Source of the DNA: JBAXGW01 sp037139195
GTDB lineage: Bacteria; Bacteroidota; Bacteroidia; Bacteroidales; JAHJDW01
Length of the DNA: 55,774 nt
Assembly (NCBI GenBank): GCA_037139195.1
Contig: JBAXGW010000027.1
Location: 1 to 55,774 of the forward strand
Direction of reading: 5' to 3'
Shown here: piece by piece, positions 25,177 to 34,279 of the stretch
Layout of the letters: every line of letters starts with the position of its first letter
How positions within the stretch are numbered: position 1 is the stretch's first letter
Notes under the pieces: model-generated
Told to the model about the DNA's origin: nothing
Seen by the model: the letters and a program-made list of their open reading frames with translations, nothing else
Database searches by the model: none
Translations under genes and position numbers: made by a program

Positions 25177-26547
25177 ATGTTACAAATAAAAAATATAATA
25201 GACTTAGTAAAAGGGTTTCGTTTTATTATCGAAAGCCTTGATTTAAAATCTAGTTTGGGACGGCGACACTTGCTTTCTCTACCTTTTATTACAGATCCCA
25301 AAATTTTGGTTTCTGAGTTTAATACTATTGCTGATTTTATTAATGCCGATTCGGATATAATTGATACTATTTCGATAAAGCTTTCTCAAATTCGTGATAT
25401 ACAAGGAACTATTAAGAATTTAAACAATGCCGCAACACTCGATGATATTGAACTTTTTGAAATAAAGCATTTTAGTCTATTAGCTTGTGAAATAAAGAAG
25501 TTGCTTGAAAAGCTGAAAATTAAAACTATTGTATTGCCTTATTTGGATGAGTTAGTTAATATTTTAGATCCAGAGAAGCAACGTTTAGCTCATTTTTATA
25601 TTTATTCGCTTTATAGTGATGAATTGGCAAGTCTTCGACATAAATACAATATGCAAAAGGAAGAAAAATCGGAGTTAGCAGAGGCTACTCGACTTAAAAG
25701 CATAGAAAAAGAAGATGAAATTCGTCAACGTTTATCCATACAATTGTTCGAATATGCGAATAGCTTGTTTGTTGCATTGGAGCAAATTGCATATTTAGAT
25801 GTTGTAATTGCAAAAGCGAAGCTTGCAGAAACATTAAATTTGTGTAAGCCAAAAATTGCAAGCGATACTTCAATTTATAAATCACTGTTTAATCCACAGG
25901 TTAAAGAAATTTTGCAAAAAGAAAACAAACAATTTCAGGCTATTGATATTACTTTGTATCGATCTCCATGTTTAATAACTGGAGCAAATATGGGAGGGAA
26001 GACCGTTTTATTGAAAACCGTAGCTTTAGCTCAATATATGTTTCAGTTTGGATTCTATATTCCTGCAGCAAAGGCAGATATTGTGCCAGTTGATTTGGTG
26101 ATGCTTAGCATGAGCGACGAACAGTCGGAGCTTAATGGCTTATCGTCTTATGCTGCTGAGATACTGAATTTAAACGATATTATAAATGCTATTAAATCTG
26201 ATAAAAAAGTATTAGTATTAATTGATGAGTTAGCTCGAACAACAAATCCAGAAGAAGGGAAGGCAATAGTAAATGCAACGCTAGATATTTTTGAAATATA
26301 TAAAGTAAGAAGCCTAATAACTTCGCATTACAGCGGACTGAAAACCAATTGCAGAAAATTAAAAGTTAAAGGACTTGATTTAAAGACTATTAAAGATATA
26401 ATTACCGTTGAAAATATTAATAAGTTCATGGATTATTCACTGGAAGAAAATAAGCTTGATGAAAAATCGAATGAAGCATTAAATATTGCGAAAATACTTG
26501 GCGTTGATAACGAATTAATATTGAATGCTGAAAAATATTTATGTTGA
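25177..26547 (+). CDS. kamC: KamC, MutS-like reactivase ATPase
   Basis: A 456-residue MutS-type ATPase lacking the MutS mismatch-binding and connector domains. The P-loop is T-G-A-N-M-G-G-K-T at 268-276 and Walker B is V-L-V-L-I-D-E-L-A-R-T, followed by the S-H-Y switch histidine. In lysine-fermentation loci this family (KamC) acts with KamB to reactivate lysine 5,6-aminomutase. The usual next genes, kamD and kamE, do not follow; instead a gap and an exported T9SS protein come next. It starts directly at the Fic stop codon. Confidence 0.88.
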   Translation: MLQIKNIIDLVKGFRFIIESLDLKSSLGRRHLLSLPFITDPKILVSEFNTIADFINADSDIIDTISIKLSQIRDIQGTIKNLNNAATLDDIELFEIKHFSLLACEIKKLLEKLKIKTIVLPYLDELVNILDPEKQRLAHFYIYSLYSDELASLRHKYNMQKEEKSELAEATRLKSIEKEDEIRQRLSIQLFEYANSLFVALEQIAYLDVVIAKAKLAETLNLCKPKIASDTSIYKSLFNPQVKEILQKENKQFQAIDITLYRSPCLITGANMGGKTVLLKTVALAQYMFQFGFYIPAAKADIVPVDLVMLSMSDEQSELNGLSSYAAEILNLNDIINAIKSDKKVLVLIDELARTTNPEEGKAIVNATLDIFEIYKVRSLITSHYSGLKTNCRKLKVKGLDLKTIKDIITVENINKFMDYSLEENKLDEKSNEALNIAKILGVDNELILNAEKYLC

Positions 26548-26667
26548 TATTTTTTTGCCCTTTGTTTTTTTTATTCTGTAATCTTTCATTTGCTTTTTCT
26601 TTTTACCGTTAACTTTTTTCTTTCTACCGTTAACTTTATTGTTATAGTTTTTTGTTGTTTTAATATT

Positions 26668-26675
26668 TAGGTTTG
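26668..26675 (+). promoter_or_regulatory. Candidate -7 box for the T9SS protein gene
   Basis: TAGGTTTG fits TAnnTTTG and lies 22 bp before the ATG at 26697, implying a short leader. I see no well-spaced -33 TTTG. Confidence 0.45.
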
Positions 26676-26696
26676 CGTTAAACTTAAATTAAAGCC

Positions 26697-28112
26697 ATGA
26701 AAAAACTTATACTATTATTGAGTTTTGTATTTATATTCAACTATATACACGCGCAGCAGACTGAATTTGTGAAATATTACGGTGAATCTTGTCCTGATTT
26801 TGGAATGTCAATTGACGAAACTTCAGATGGCGGATATATTCTTTTAGGTCATACTCAAAATTATGGAGCAATAGTTCAGGATATTTTATTGATTAAAATT
26901 GATTCTCTAGGAAACACTGAATGGCAAAAGTTGTTTGGAGGGAATGATTATGATTTCGGGCAATCTGTTCAACAAACAAATGATAATGGTTTTATTATTT
27001 GCGGATTTACTAGTAGTTATGGTGCTGGTGGAACTGATATTTATTTAATAAAAACAGATTCTTTTGGAAATATGGAATGGGAAAAAACCTATGGAGGAAC
27101 TAATAATGATTATGGTTATTATGTGAAACAAACTAATGATAATGGATTTATTTTATGTGGGAGTACAAGAAGTTTTGGAGCAGGAAATTCTGATGGCATA
27201 ATTATTAAAGTAAATGACTTAGGCATTCAGCAATGGAGCAAATATATTGGTGGAGCTAACAATGATGGAATTTACGCTCTCGACATTATTAATGATGGTT
27301 ATATTTTAACAGGTTATACCGAAAATTTTGGAGCCCAAAATACAGATGCAATGCTAATTAAAATTGATTTGCAAGGTAATCAGAAATGGCTTAAAATTTT
27401 TGGAGGTATGAACAACGAAAGAGCAATGGGAGTTAAGTTTATTGACGATAATTCCTATGTAATTGCTGGATATACTAACAGTTTTGGAAATGGCAGTGAT
27501 GAAATTTATCTTGTAAAAACCGATTCCGCTGGAAACGAAATTTTCAGTAAAACTTATGGAGGTTCTCTATCCGACAAAGGTTTTTCTTTGGATTTAACTT
27601 CAGATAAAGGTTTTGTAATTCTTGGACAAACTAGTAGTTTCGGACTTGGCTTAAATGATATGTATATTGTTAAAACAAATTCGTTAGGAAATATAATTTG
27701 GGAAAAGTATTATGGAGGAGTTGATGACGATTCTGGTATTATGATTAAAACAACAAAAGATAATGGCTTTATTGCAATAGGAAATACATTGTCGAATTTG
27801 CCAGATTGGATGGATATTATGTTGGTTAAAATGGATTCTACTGGATATGCTAATTCTATATTTTCTCTTAAAGCTAACAATCTAAAAATCCTTGTATATC
27901 CAAATCCAGTGATTGATAAAATTATAGTAGAAAGTAAAGATGAATCTGCTGGAATAATAACAATATTAGATATACAAGGAAGAAATTTATTAAGTATTGA
28001 CGCATCTCAAAAAACAAACGAAATCAATATTTCTAACTTATCAAAAGGAATCTACTTTTTAAAATATGAAACTAGAAATGGTATTTTTGTAAAGAAGTTT
28101 GTTAAAGAATAA
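26697..28112 (+). CDS. Exported beta-propeller-like protein with T9SS tail
   Basis: A 471-residue protein with a signal peptide ending near H-A-Q at residue 20. Seven or eight repeats of about 50 residues follow, each with a pattern such as D-G-G-Y-I-L-L-G-H-T ... D-I-L-L-I-K-I-D-S-L-G-N ... W-x-K-x-F-G-G; this looks like a beta-propeller. The last 75 residues are a type A T9SS sorting domain: V-Y-P-N-P near the start, then I-x-D-I-Q-G-R and N-I-S-N-L-S-K-G-I-Y-F-L. It should be carried across the outer membrane and anchored or released. Ligand unknown. It stands alone, not clearly part of the lysine operon. Confidence 0.93.
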   Translation: MKKLILLLSFVFIFNYIHAQQTEFVKYYGESCPDFGMSIDETSDGGYILLGHTQNYGAIVQDILLIKIDSLGNTEWQKLFGGNDYDFGQSVQQTNDNGFIICGFTSSYGAGGTDIYLIKTDSFGNMEWEKTYGGTNNDYGYYVKQTNDNGFILCGSTRSFGAGNSDGIIIKVNDLGIQQWSKYIGGANNDGIYALDIINDGYILTGYTENFGAQNTDAMLIKIDLQGNQKWLKIFGGMNNERAMGVKFIDDNSYVIAGYTNSFGNGSDEIYLVKTDSAGNEIFSKTYGGSLSDKGFSLDLTSDKGFVILGQTSSFGLGLNDMYIVKTNSLGNIIWEKYYGGVDDDSGIMIKTTKDNGFIAIGNTLSNLPDWMDIMLVKMDSTGYANSIFSLKANNLKILVYPNPVIDKIIVESKDESAGIITILDIQGRNLLSIDASQKTNEINISNLSKGIYFLKYETRNGIFVKKFVKE

Positions 28113-28116
28113 AAAA

Positions 28117-28135
28117 CCCGAATTTCTCCGAGGCT
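28117..28135. terminator. Shared 3'-end motif, copy 1
   Basis: The words CCCGAA and TTCTCCGAGGCT lie just after the T9SS gene, preceded by an A run (a T run on the minus strand). An almost identical motif follows the ATPase gene at 29688. The arms can pair around GAA/TTC, and the shared position after unrelated genes suggests a terminator or 3' processing element. Confidence 0.5.
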
Positions 28136-28222
28136 AAAATCTTTTCATATTTCCTTCTGTAATGTGTTTTGATTATTCGTTTGTTTAAGTTTCAGAATGA
28201 CAATCAAATACTGTTTCTTGTT

Positions 28223-28466
28223 CAATCTACTCAATGTTTGAAATGATTACACTCAATATTTTGAGTGAATTTCAGTGCTTCTTTTAAGAGTCGTAAAATC
28301 TATAAAATATGTTGTTATTACAATTTGCTCAATATTAAGCGTAAAAACACTCATTAAGTTGAGTAAAATGTTAAATGACGAATAACTATCACAAAATCAG
28401 TAAAATATATTTGTTGTTGCAATTTACTCAATTTTTCGAGTAAAAATACTAGCTATATTGAGTAAA
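28223..28466. promoter_or_regulatory. Three-copy operator-like array before ATPase 1
   Basis: Three 47-bp cores at 28223-28269, 28321-28367 and 28420-28466 align without gaps at spacings of 98 and 99 bp. Each starts CAAT(C/T)T(A/G)CTCAAT and ends near TTGAGT(A/G)AA, so each carries facing ACTCAA/TTGAGT half-sites. In copy 1, CACTCAA and TTGAGTG pair around TATT. The last core ends 6 bp before the promoter box of the ATPase gene, in the place where a repressor would act. Confidence 0.7.
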
Positions 28467-28471
28467 ATGTT

Positions 28472-28479
28472 TATATTTG
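28472..28479 (+). promoter_or_regulatory. Promoter -7 box of ATPase 1
   Basis: TATATTTG matches the phylum consensus and lies 22 bp before the ATG at 28501. The third operator-like core covers the place expected for the -33 element. Confidence 0.65.
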
Positions 28480-28500
28480 CAAAAATATATTTTCAAAATC

Positions 28501-29679
28501 ATGTTTGTTAGAAGTATTTTAGATATTATTAGAAAGAGAATTAACGAACCTATTTCATTAATTCAAACGCTTTTAGGTCCTAGACAAGTAGGAAAAACTA
28601 CTTTGGTAAAGCAATTAATTGAAACTGTAGATATGCCTTTTTTGTATATTTCGGCTGATAATATTGCCAATGCGGATTCAATTTGGTTGATTCAACAATG
28701 GGAAATTGCTAGAATGAAAGAAGATACAGAAAAAGGATTTTTACTGATAATTGATGAAATTCAAAAAGTTAGAAATTGGAGTGAAACAATTAAGCAATTA
28801 TGGGACGAGGATAGATTTAAAAATCGAAATATTAAAGTTGTGATTTTGGGTTCGGCGGGTTTGTTGATTCAACAAGGATTGACTGAATCATTAACTGGTC
28901 GTTTTGAAATAATAAACATTAGTCATTGGTCTTATGCAGAAGTGAATGCAGCATTTGGTTTAACAGCTGATGAATTTATTTGGTTTGGTGGATATCCGGG
29001 AGCAATTAATTTTATTTCTGAAGAAAACCGGTTTAAAGATTATGTCAGGAATGCGTTAATTGAAACAACTATTTCTAAAGATATTTTGATGCTCTCCAGA
29101 GTTGATAAACCAGCATTATTGAAAAGAGTTTTTGAGTTAGGAACGTTTTATTCTTCGCAGATAATTTCTTATACAAAATTGCTGGGTCAGTTGCAGGATG
29201 CTGGAAATACTACTACTTTGTCTCATTATCTGAGTTTGCTCGACCACGCAGGAGTGATTTGTGGAATAGAAAAAATTTATCAAGAACCAATTAGAGTGAA
29301 GTCATCAAGTCCGAAATTTCAGGTTAAGAATACAGCTTATATTTCGTCAATGTTAGATTATAGTTTGCCTGAAATTAAATCAAATCCCGAAAGTTGGGGA
29401 AGAATTGTTGAATCTGCGATTGGAGCTCATTTAATTAATTTTTCAATTGATGGCAATTATCAAGTTCATTATTGGAAAGAACGAAACTTGGAAGTAGATT
29501 TTGTTTTAAGAAAAGGTACTAAAATTATCGGCATTGAGGTGAAGTCAGGTGCGGCAAAGCCAACTTCAGGAATGCGCGAATTCAAAAATAAATATAAAGA
29601 CGCCAAGGTTTTATTGGTTGGCACAAGCGGAATTCCGTATCATGATTTTTTGAATATTAATCCTGTTAGTTTGTTTTAA
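28501..29679 (+). CDS. AAA+ ATPase with DUF4143 C-terminus, copy 1
   Basis: A 392-residue protein with an AAA ATPase half (Walker A G-P-R-Q-V-G-K-T at 26-33, Walker B L-L-I-I-D-E, sensor V-V-I-L-G-S-A) and a DUF4143 half. The latter ends in a PD-(D/E)XK-like core: E-V-D-F-V-L then I-G-I-E-V-K-S-G. Members occur in many copies per genome in Bacteroidota and archaea, and their function is not settled. I chose the ATG at 28501 over a TTG at 28477 because a TATATTTG box lies at 28472. The upstream repeat array suggests local control. Confidence 0.92.
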   Translation: MFVRSILDIIRKRINEPISLIQTLLGPRQVGKTTLVKQLIETVDMPFLYISADNIANADSIWLIQQWEIARMKEDTEKGFLLIIDEIQKVRNWSETIKQLWDEDRFKNRNIKVVILGSAGLLIQQGLTESLTGRFEIINISHWSYAEVNAAFGLTADEFIWFGGYPGAINFISEENRFKDYVRNALIETTISKDILMLSRVDKPALLKRVFELGTFYSSQIISYTKLLGQLQDAGNTTTLSHYLSLLDHAGVICGIEKIYQEPIRVKSSSPKFQVKNTAYISSMLDYSLPEIKSNPESWGRIVESAIGAHLINFSIDGNYQVHYWKERNLEVDFVLRKGTKIIGIEVKSGAAKPTSGMREFKNKYKDAKVLLVGTSGIPYHDFLNINPVSLF

Positions 29680-29687
29680 AGTTAATA

Positions 29688-29709
29688 AGCCCCGAACTTC
29701 TCCGAGGCT
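29688..29709. terminator. Shared 3'-end motif between convergent genes, copy 2
   Basis: AGCC and GGCT pair around CCGAACTTCTCCGA, almost the same text as 28117-28135. It lies between ATPase 1 and the convergent purL, where a bidirectional terminator is expected. Confidence 0.5.
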
Positions 29710-29756
29710 ATATCTTCCGTTAGGCTTCTTAATTCTTAATTCTTGCTTCAGAATTC

Positions 29757-32700
29757 TTATTTCGATTCAATCCATTTTCTAGCATTTACAAAAGCCTGAG
29801 CCCAAGGACTAACTTCGTCATTGATTCTATCTGCTGGATAATTCGCCCATTGCCAAGGATACATTGCTCTTTCAAGATGTGGCATCATTGCTAAATGTCG
29901 ACCATCTTCGCTACAAATGCCGGCAGTGTTATAATCTGAACCATTTGGATTTGCAGGATAGCTGTCTTTAGTATATTTCAATGCAATATTGTATCTGCTT
30001 TCTTCATAAGGCAATTGGAATTTACCTTCGCCATGTGCAATCCAAATTCCTAGTTGACTTCCTTCCATGCCTTGAAGCATAATTGAAGGTGTATTTTGGA
30101 TTTTTACATTTATAAAGTTCGATTCAAATTTATGTGAGTCGTTATGAAGCATTTGTGGTTTCTTTTCATCGTTTGGTGTAATTAATCCAAGTTCGATAAC
30201 TAGTTGGCAACCATTGCAAACACCTAAACTTAAAGTGTCTTTACGTGCATAGAATTTGTCAAGTGCTTCTTTTGCTTTTGGATTGTAAATGAAGGCGCCT
30301 GCCCAACCTTTAGCAGAGCCTAAAACGTCAGAGTTTGAGAATCCTCCAACAAACACAATCATATTTACATCTTCCAGTGTTTCTCTGCCATTCACTAAAT
30401 CTGTCATGTGAACGTCTTTTACGTCGAAACCAGCCATATATAAGCTCCAAGCCATTTCGCGGTCGCCGTTTACGCCTTTTTCACGGATAATTGCTGCTTT
30501 TACGCCACTTTTAGTTCTGCGAGAAAGTTCAACACCTTCGTTTTTAGCAATTCCTGTAAATGATTGTGGGAATTGATATGATAGAGCATTGTGTTTATAA
30601 TTTGCAAAACGTTCTGCTGCTAGTTTTTCTCCACATTGTTTTCTGTCTAATAGATAAGATGTGCGGAACCATTTGTCGCGCATATCGTCAATATTATAAG
30701 AAAGCAATTTGCTGTTGTGAGAAATATTTAAAGTTCTGTCATTGCTCAATTTAGCAAGACTAATAAATTTAATTCCTTTGTTGTTTAAAAAAGCTTTAAC
30801 TTCTTCTGGTCTTGCTACTTGAATTAAAATAGCTGGATTTTCAGCAAATAAAACTTTTGTAGTATCTGTTTCATTAAATCTATTTAAATCAACTGATAAT
30901 CCTCCTTTTGTGTTAGCGAAATTCATTTCTAAAAGTGCAGTGATTAAACCGCCCGAAGAAATATCGTGACCAGCAACAATTTGTTTTGCTGCTATTAATT
31001 CTTGAATTCCTGCAAACACTTTTGAGAAATATGCAGCGTCTTTAACAGTAGGAGTTGTAGTTCCAAGTTTGTTCACAATCTGAGAAAACGCAGAGCCTCC
31101 AAGTTGAAGTGCATCGCTACTCATATCCACATAAAGTAATTCAGAGCCTTGAATTGGTTTAATAACTGGTTCAACAATGTTTCTTATGTCTTTTGATTCA
31201 GCAACGGCAGAAATAATAACAGTTCCAGGAGCATAAACTACGGAACCATCTTTATATTTCTGAGTCATTGAAAGCGAATCTTTCCCTGTAGGAACATTGA
31301 TGCCTAATGCCAGAGAAAAATCAGATACAGCTTTCACAGCTTCATACAAACGAGCATCTTCGCCTGCATTTTTGCAAGGCCACATCCAGTTTGCACTTAA
31401 TGAAATTCCTTTTAAGCCTTGTTCAATTGGAGTCCAGATGATATTAGTAAGTGTTTCTGCAATAGAAAGAACCGAACCATTAGCTGCCGAAACCATTCCT
31501 GCTACAGGAGCGTGACCTAATGAAGTAGCAATCCCTCGTTTTCCTTGATAATCTAAAGCGGTAACTGCTAAATTGTTTAATGGTAAATGAAGTTCTCCAG
31601 CGTTTTGTTGTTTTGCAATTCTTCCAGTTACGCTTCTGTCAACTTTGTTGGTTAAATAATCTTTACATGCAACTGATTCAATTTGAAGAACTTGCTCGAT
31701 ATAATTTTTCAGGTTTTCTTCGTTATAAGAAATTTCATTATAAGTTGTATTTAACGAATTATCTTTCATATATGTTTTAGGCGGATTTCCAAACATATCT
31801 TCCAATTGAAGGTCGATTGGAGTGTCGCCATTATTTCTGTTTTCGAACGTAAATTTTCCATCGCCAGTTGCTTCGCCTACAACATACATTGGAGCACGTT
31901 CGCGGTCGGCAATTTTTTGCAATAAATCAATGTCTTTTTCGTTGATTAACAAACCCATCCGTTCTTGCGATTCATTTCCAACAATTTCTTTTGCAGAAAG
32001 AGTAGGGTCGCCAATAGGTAATTTATCGATAAATATTTTTCCACCAACTGGGTCAACCAATTCTGAAAGACAATTCAAATGTCCGCCAGCACCGTGGTCG
32101 TGAATAGATACAATTGGATTTTCTGAACTTTCAGCTAAAGCACGAATTGCATTATAAGCACGTTTTTGCATTTCAGGATTTGAACGTTGAACGGCATTTA
32201 ACTCAATTCTATTGCTGAATTCGCCTGTTGCAACTGAAGAAACAGCGCCACCGCCCATTCCAATTCTATAATTATCGCCACCAAGGAGAACCAATTTGTT
32301 TCCAACTTGTGGTTCATCTTTAATAGCATGTTCTTTATTTGCAAATCCAATACCGCCAGCCATCATTATAACTTTGTCGAAGCCGTATTTTTTGTCATTT
32401 TCGAAATGCTCGAATGTTAGAACGCTACCGCAAATAAGTGGTTGACCAAATTTATTTCCGAAATCACTTGCTCCGTTTGATGCTTTTATTAAAATTTCTT
32501 CTGGAGTTTGATATAACCAAGGGCGAGCTTCTGTTGCATTTTCCCAAGTATGTTCTTCGGAAGTGCGAGTGTATGAAGTCATATAAACTGCTGTTCCTGC
32601 AATTGGCAATGAGCCTTTTCCGCCAGCCATACGGTCGCGGATTTCTCCTCCAGAGCCAGTTGCTGCACCATTAAATGGCTCAACGGTTGTGGGAAAATTA

Positions 32701-33443
32701 TGAGTTTCTGCTTTTAGAGAAATAACCGAATCGATATCTTTTATTTGAAATTCATCTGCTTTATCGTGAGTTGCAGGAGCAAATTGTTCGATTCTTGGAC
32801 CGTCAACAAATGCGCAATTGTCTTTGTATGCTGATATAACGCGATTTGGATTAGTTTTGGTTGTTAATTTTATCAATTGAAATAAAGAATCTGTTTTTTC
32901 TTCGCCATCAATTATAAAAGTTCCGTTAAAAATCTTGTGGCGACAATGTTCTGAATTTACTTGCGAAAATCCAAATATCTCACTGTCAGTGAGTAAACGA
33001 TTAAGTTTTTTAGATAAACCGGTCAAATAACCAACTTCATCTTCGCTAAGAGCTAATCCTTCAGCTTTATTGTAAGCTGCAATATCTTCAATATACTTTA
33101 CAGCTTCAGGTTTGATATCCAAAGTGAAAATATCTTGGTCGAGCTTGTTGTATCTAGCTTGTAGCATTGGGTCGAAATGAATAGAGCCGTCGTCTTTAAC
33201 GAATTCTTCAATTCTAAAAATATTATCAATTCCAATATTTGCAGCAATTTCAACAGCATTAGAACTCCAAGGAGTTATCATTTCTTTTCTAGGACCTATG
33301 AAAGCGCCAGATACGGATTGTTCTTTGATAAGAGAGGCATTTGAAAAAGCCCATTGTAATTTCTCGATGTTTTCGTTCTGTAAAGCTGATTTAGCTTGAA
33401 CTGCAACTATTTTGTTGTTGCCCGACTGGAAAAAGTATATCAT
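29757..33443 (-). CDS. purL: Phosphoribosylformylglycinamidine synthase, large type
   Basis: A 1228-residue single-chain FGAM synthase, the normal size for the large PurL form. It converts FGAR and glutamine to FGAM with ATP in purine synthesis. The central synthase domains show F-S-Q-V-N-S-E-H-C-R-H-K, typical of the FGAM synthase core, and A-E-T-H-N-F-P-T. The C-terminal glutaminase has its nucleophile in L-G-V-C-N-G-C-Q and the H...E pair in M-P-H-L-E-R. It is a monocistronic housekeeping gene lying between two ATPases, convergent with the first. No regulatory element is evident apart from a GGT-rich repeat upstream. Confidence 0.98.
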   Translation of the reverse strand: MIYFFQSGNNKIVAVQAKSALQNENIEKLQWAFSNASLIKEQSVSGAFIGPRKEMITPWSSNAVEIAANIGIDNIFRIEEFVKDDGSIHFDPMLQARYNKLDQDIFTLDIKPEAVKYIEDIAAYNKAEGLALSEDEVGYLTGLSKKLNRLLTDSEIFGFSQVNSEHCRHKIFNGTFIIDGEEKTDSLFQLIKLTTKTNPNRVISAYKDNCAFVDGPRIEQFAPATHDKADEFQIKDIDSVISLKAETHNFPTTVEPFNGAATGSGGEIRDRMAGGKGSLPIAGTAVYMTSYTRTSEEHTWENATEARPWLYQTPEEILIKASNGASDFGNKFGQPLICGSVLTFEHFENDKKYGFDKVIMMAGGIGFANKEHAIKDEPQVGNKLVLLGGDNYRIGMGGGAVSSVATGEFSNRIELNAVQRSNPEMQKRAYNAIRALAESSENPIVSIHDHGAGGHLNCLSELVDPVGGKIFIDKLPIGDPTLSAKEIVGNESQERMGLLINEKDIDLLQKIADRERAPMYVVGEATGDGKFTFENRNNGDTPIDLQLEDMFGNPPKTYMKDNSLNTTYNEISYNEENLKNYIEQVLQIESVACKDYLTNKVDRSVTGRIAKQQNAGELHLPLNNLAVTALDYQGKRGIATSLGHAPVAGMVSAANGSVLSIAETLTNIIWTPIEQGLKGISLSANWMWPCKNAGEDARLYEAVKAVSDFSLALGINVPTGKDSLSMTQKYKDGSVVYAPGTVIISAVAESKDIRNIVEPVIKPIQGSELLYVDMSSDALQLGGSAFSQIVNKLGTTTPTVKDAAYFSKVFAGIQELIAAKQIVAGHDISSGGLITALLEMNFANTKGGLSVDLNRFNETDTTKVLFAENPAILIQVARPEEVKAFLNNKGIKFISLAKLSNDRTLNISHNSKLLSYNIDDMRDKWFRTSYLLDRKQCGEKLAAERFANYKHNALSYQFPQSFTGIAKNEGVELSRRTKSGVKAAIIREKGVNGDREMAWSLYMAGFDVKDVHMTDLVNGRETLEDVNMIVFVGGFSNSDVLGSAKGWAGAFIYNPKAKEALDKFYARKDTLSLGVCNGCQLVIELGLITPNDEKKPQMLHNDSHKFESNFINVKIQNTPSIMLQGMEGSQLGIWIAHGEGKFQLPYEESRYNIALKYTKDSYPANPNGSDYNTAGICSEDGRHLAMMPHLERAMYPWQWANYPADRINDEVSPWAQAFVNARKWIESK

Positions 33444-33741
33444 AAACCCTTTATAAATTAGGAATTTTAATCTTCAAACGGTACATGGTGCAAGGTGAAA
33501 GGTTCAGGGTAGCTACGCAACGACTTGTTTTGTTGCTATTTCTGAGGAATAAATTCATCAAACAACTAGAAAATTAAAAGATTAAAAACGCCTTTTATTA
33601 ATAACTCTATTAAACAGCAAAATTATAAAATTATTTTCAAACGCCCTATTAAAGTTATTAATGATAATTGGGGGGTTATTAACAGTTTTTGTTTTCGCGC
33701 AAAGGCGCCGAGGAGCAAAGGGAGTTGAATTTTTTTCTTTT
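33444..33741. other. Gap upstream of purL
   Basis: Between purL and the MORN-type gene lie GGT-rich repeat copy e (33479-33537) and a second mini-repeat of the form GCGCAAAGGCGCCGAGG around 33697-33724. No gene is seen; the purL promoter must be here, but I cannot point to it. Confidence 0.5.
33479..33537. repeat. GGT-rich dispersed repeat, copy e
   Basis: This is the cleanest half-element: GGTACATGGTGCAAGG, then GGTTCAGGGTAGCTACGC. The second part is the reverse complement of the right half of copy b at 18579, over 14 kb away. Confidence 0.75.
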
Positions 33742-34101
33742 TTATTCTTCGATTACTTTGCCATTGTTAAATGTAATTTTTCGTTGAATACTTCCGTCTT
33801 CATGCCATTGAGTCCAAGTTCCATTGCCTTTCCCATTTGTGAAATTGCCTTCAAATTTTTTTTCTCCAGATTTAAACCATTCTTTCCATATACCATTCGC
33901 AACCCCATTTTTGTATTTTTCCTCTGAAATTACCTTCCCATTTTCAGTTTTTTCTAGTGCAATTCCAGTGTATAAGCTGTCTTTATAAAAAACAAATTCA
34001 CCGTTTCTTATATATTCTGATTTATTAATTGTGTCTTGCGAATATGCTAATGAATTTGAAAGTATAAAAAAAACTAATAGAAATAATATTTTTAATTTCA
34101 T
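33742..34101 (-). CDS. Small exported MORN-variant (YwqK-like) protein
   Basis: A 119-residue protein with a signal peptide ending near A-Y-S-Q at residue 22. It has three or four MORN-variant repeats such as Y-K-N-G-V-A-N-G-I-W-K-E-W and G-N-F-T-N-G-K-G-N-G-T-W-T-Q-W. The family is often labelled YwqK antitoxin-like, but no toxin gene adjoins it, so an antitoxin role is not supported here. It more likely is a small periplasmic or surface protein. Confidence 0.85.
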   Translation of the reverse strand: MKLKILFLLVFFILSNSLAYSQDTINKSEYIRNGEFVFYKDSLYTGIALEKTENGKVISEEKYKNGVANGIWKEWFKSGEKKFEGNFTNGKGNGTWTQWHEDGSIQRKITFNNGKVIEE

Positions 34102-34180
34102 TTGGTTTCAGTTTTAATTGATTACTTGCAAATTTACCCAACATTTTCCAAAAAACAAATTTTGTTTTTAATCATAAAAA

Positions 34181-34276
34181 ACATGATAAATTTCGATTTG
34201 AATCGAAAAAAAACATAATAAAATTCGGTTAGAATCGAAAAAAAACATAATAAATTTCGGTTTAGATTGTTTTTCG
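34181..34276. promoter_or_regulatory. Three-copy 32-bp operator-like array before ATPase 2
   Basis: Exact 32-bp tandem units start at 34181, 34213 and 34245. Each begins ACAT(G/A)ATAAA and the first holds TTTCGAT and ATCGAAA facing across TTGA; the pairing decays in units two and three. Three helical turns per unit place all sites on one DNA face. The array ends 3 bp before a TATATTTG box. Confidence 0.75.
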
Positions 34277-34279
34277 TTG

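Noticed and set aside
25177..26547. DNA mismatch repair protein MutS
   Set aside because: Only the ATPase and lever part is present, at 456 residues, and it lies in a Kam cluster; KamC fits better.
28477..28500. TTG start giving ATPase 1 eight extra residues
   Set aside because: The TTG overlaps the TATATTTG promoter box, so the ATG at 28501 is the likelier start.
33742..34101. YwqK-type antitoxin of a toxin-antitoxin pair
   Set aside because: It has a signal peptide and no toxin gene beside it; the antitoxin label of the family is not supported here.
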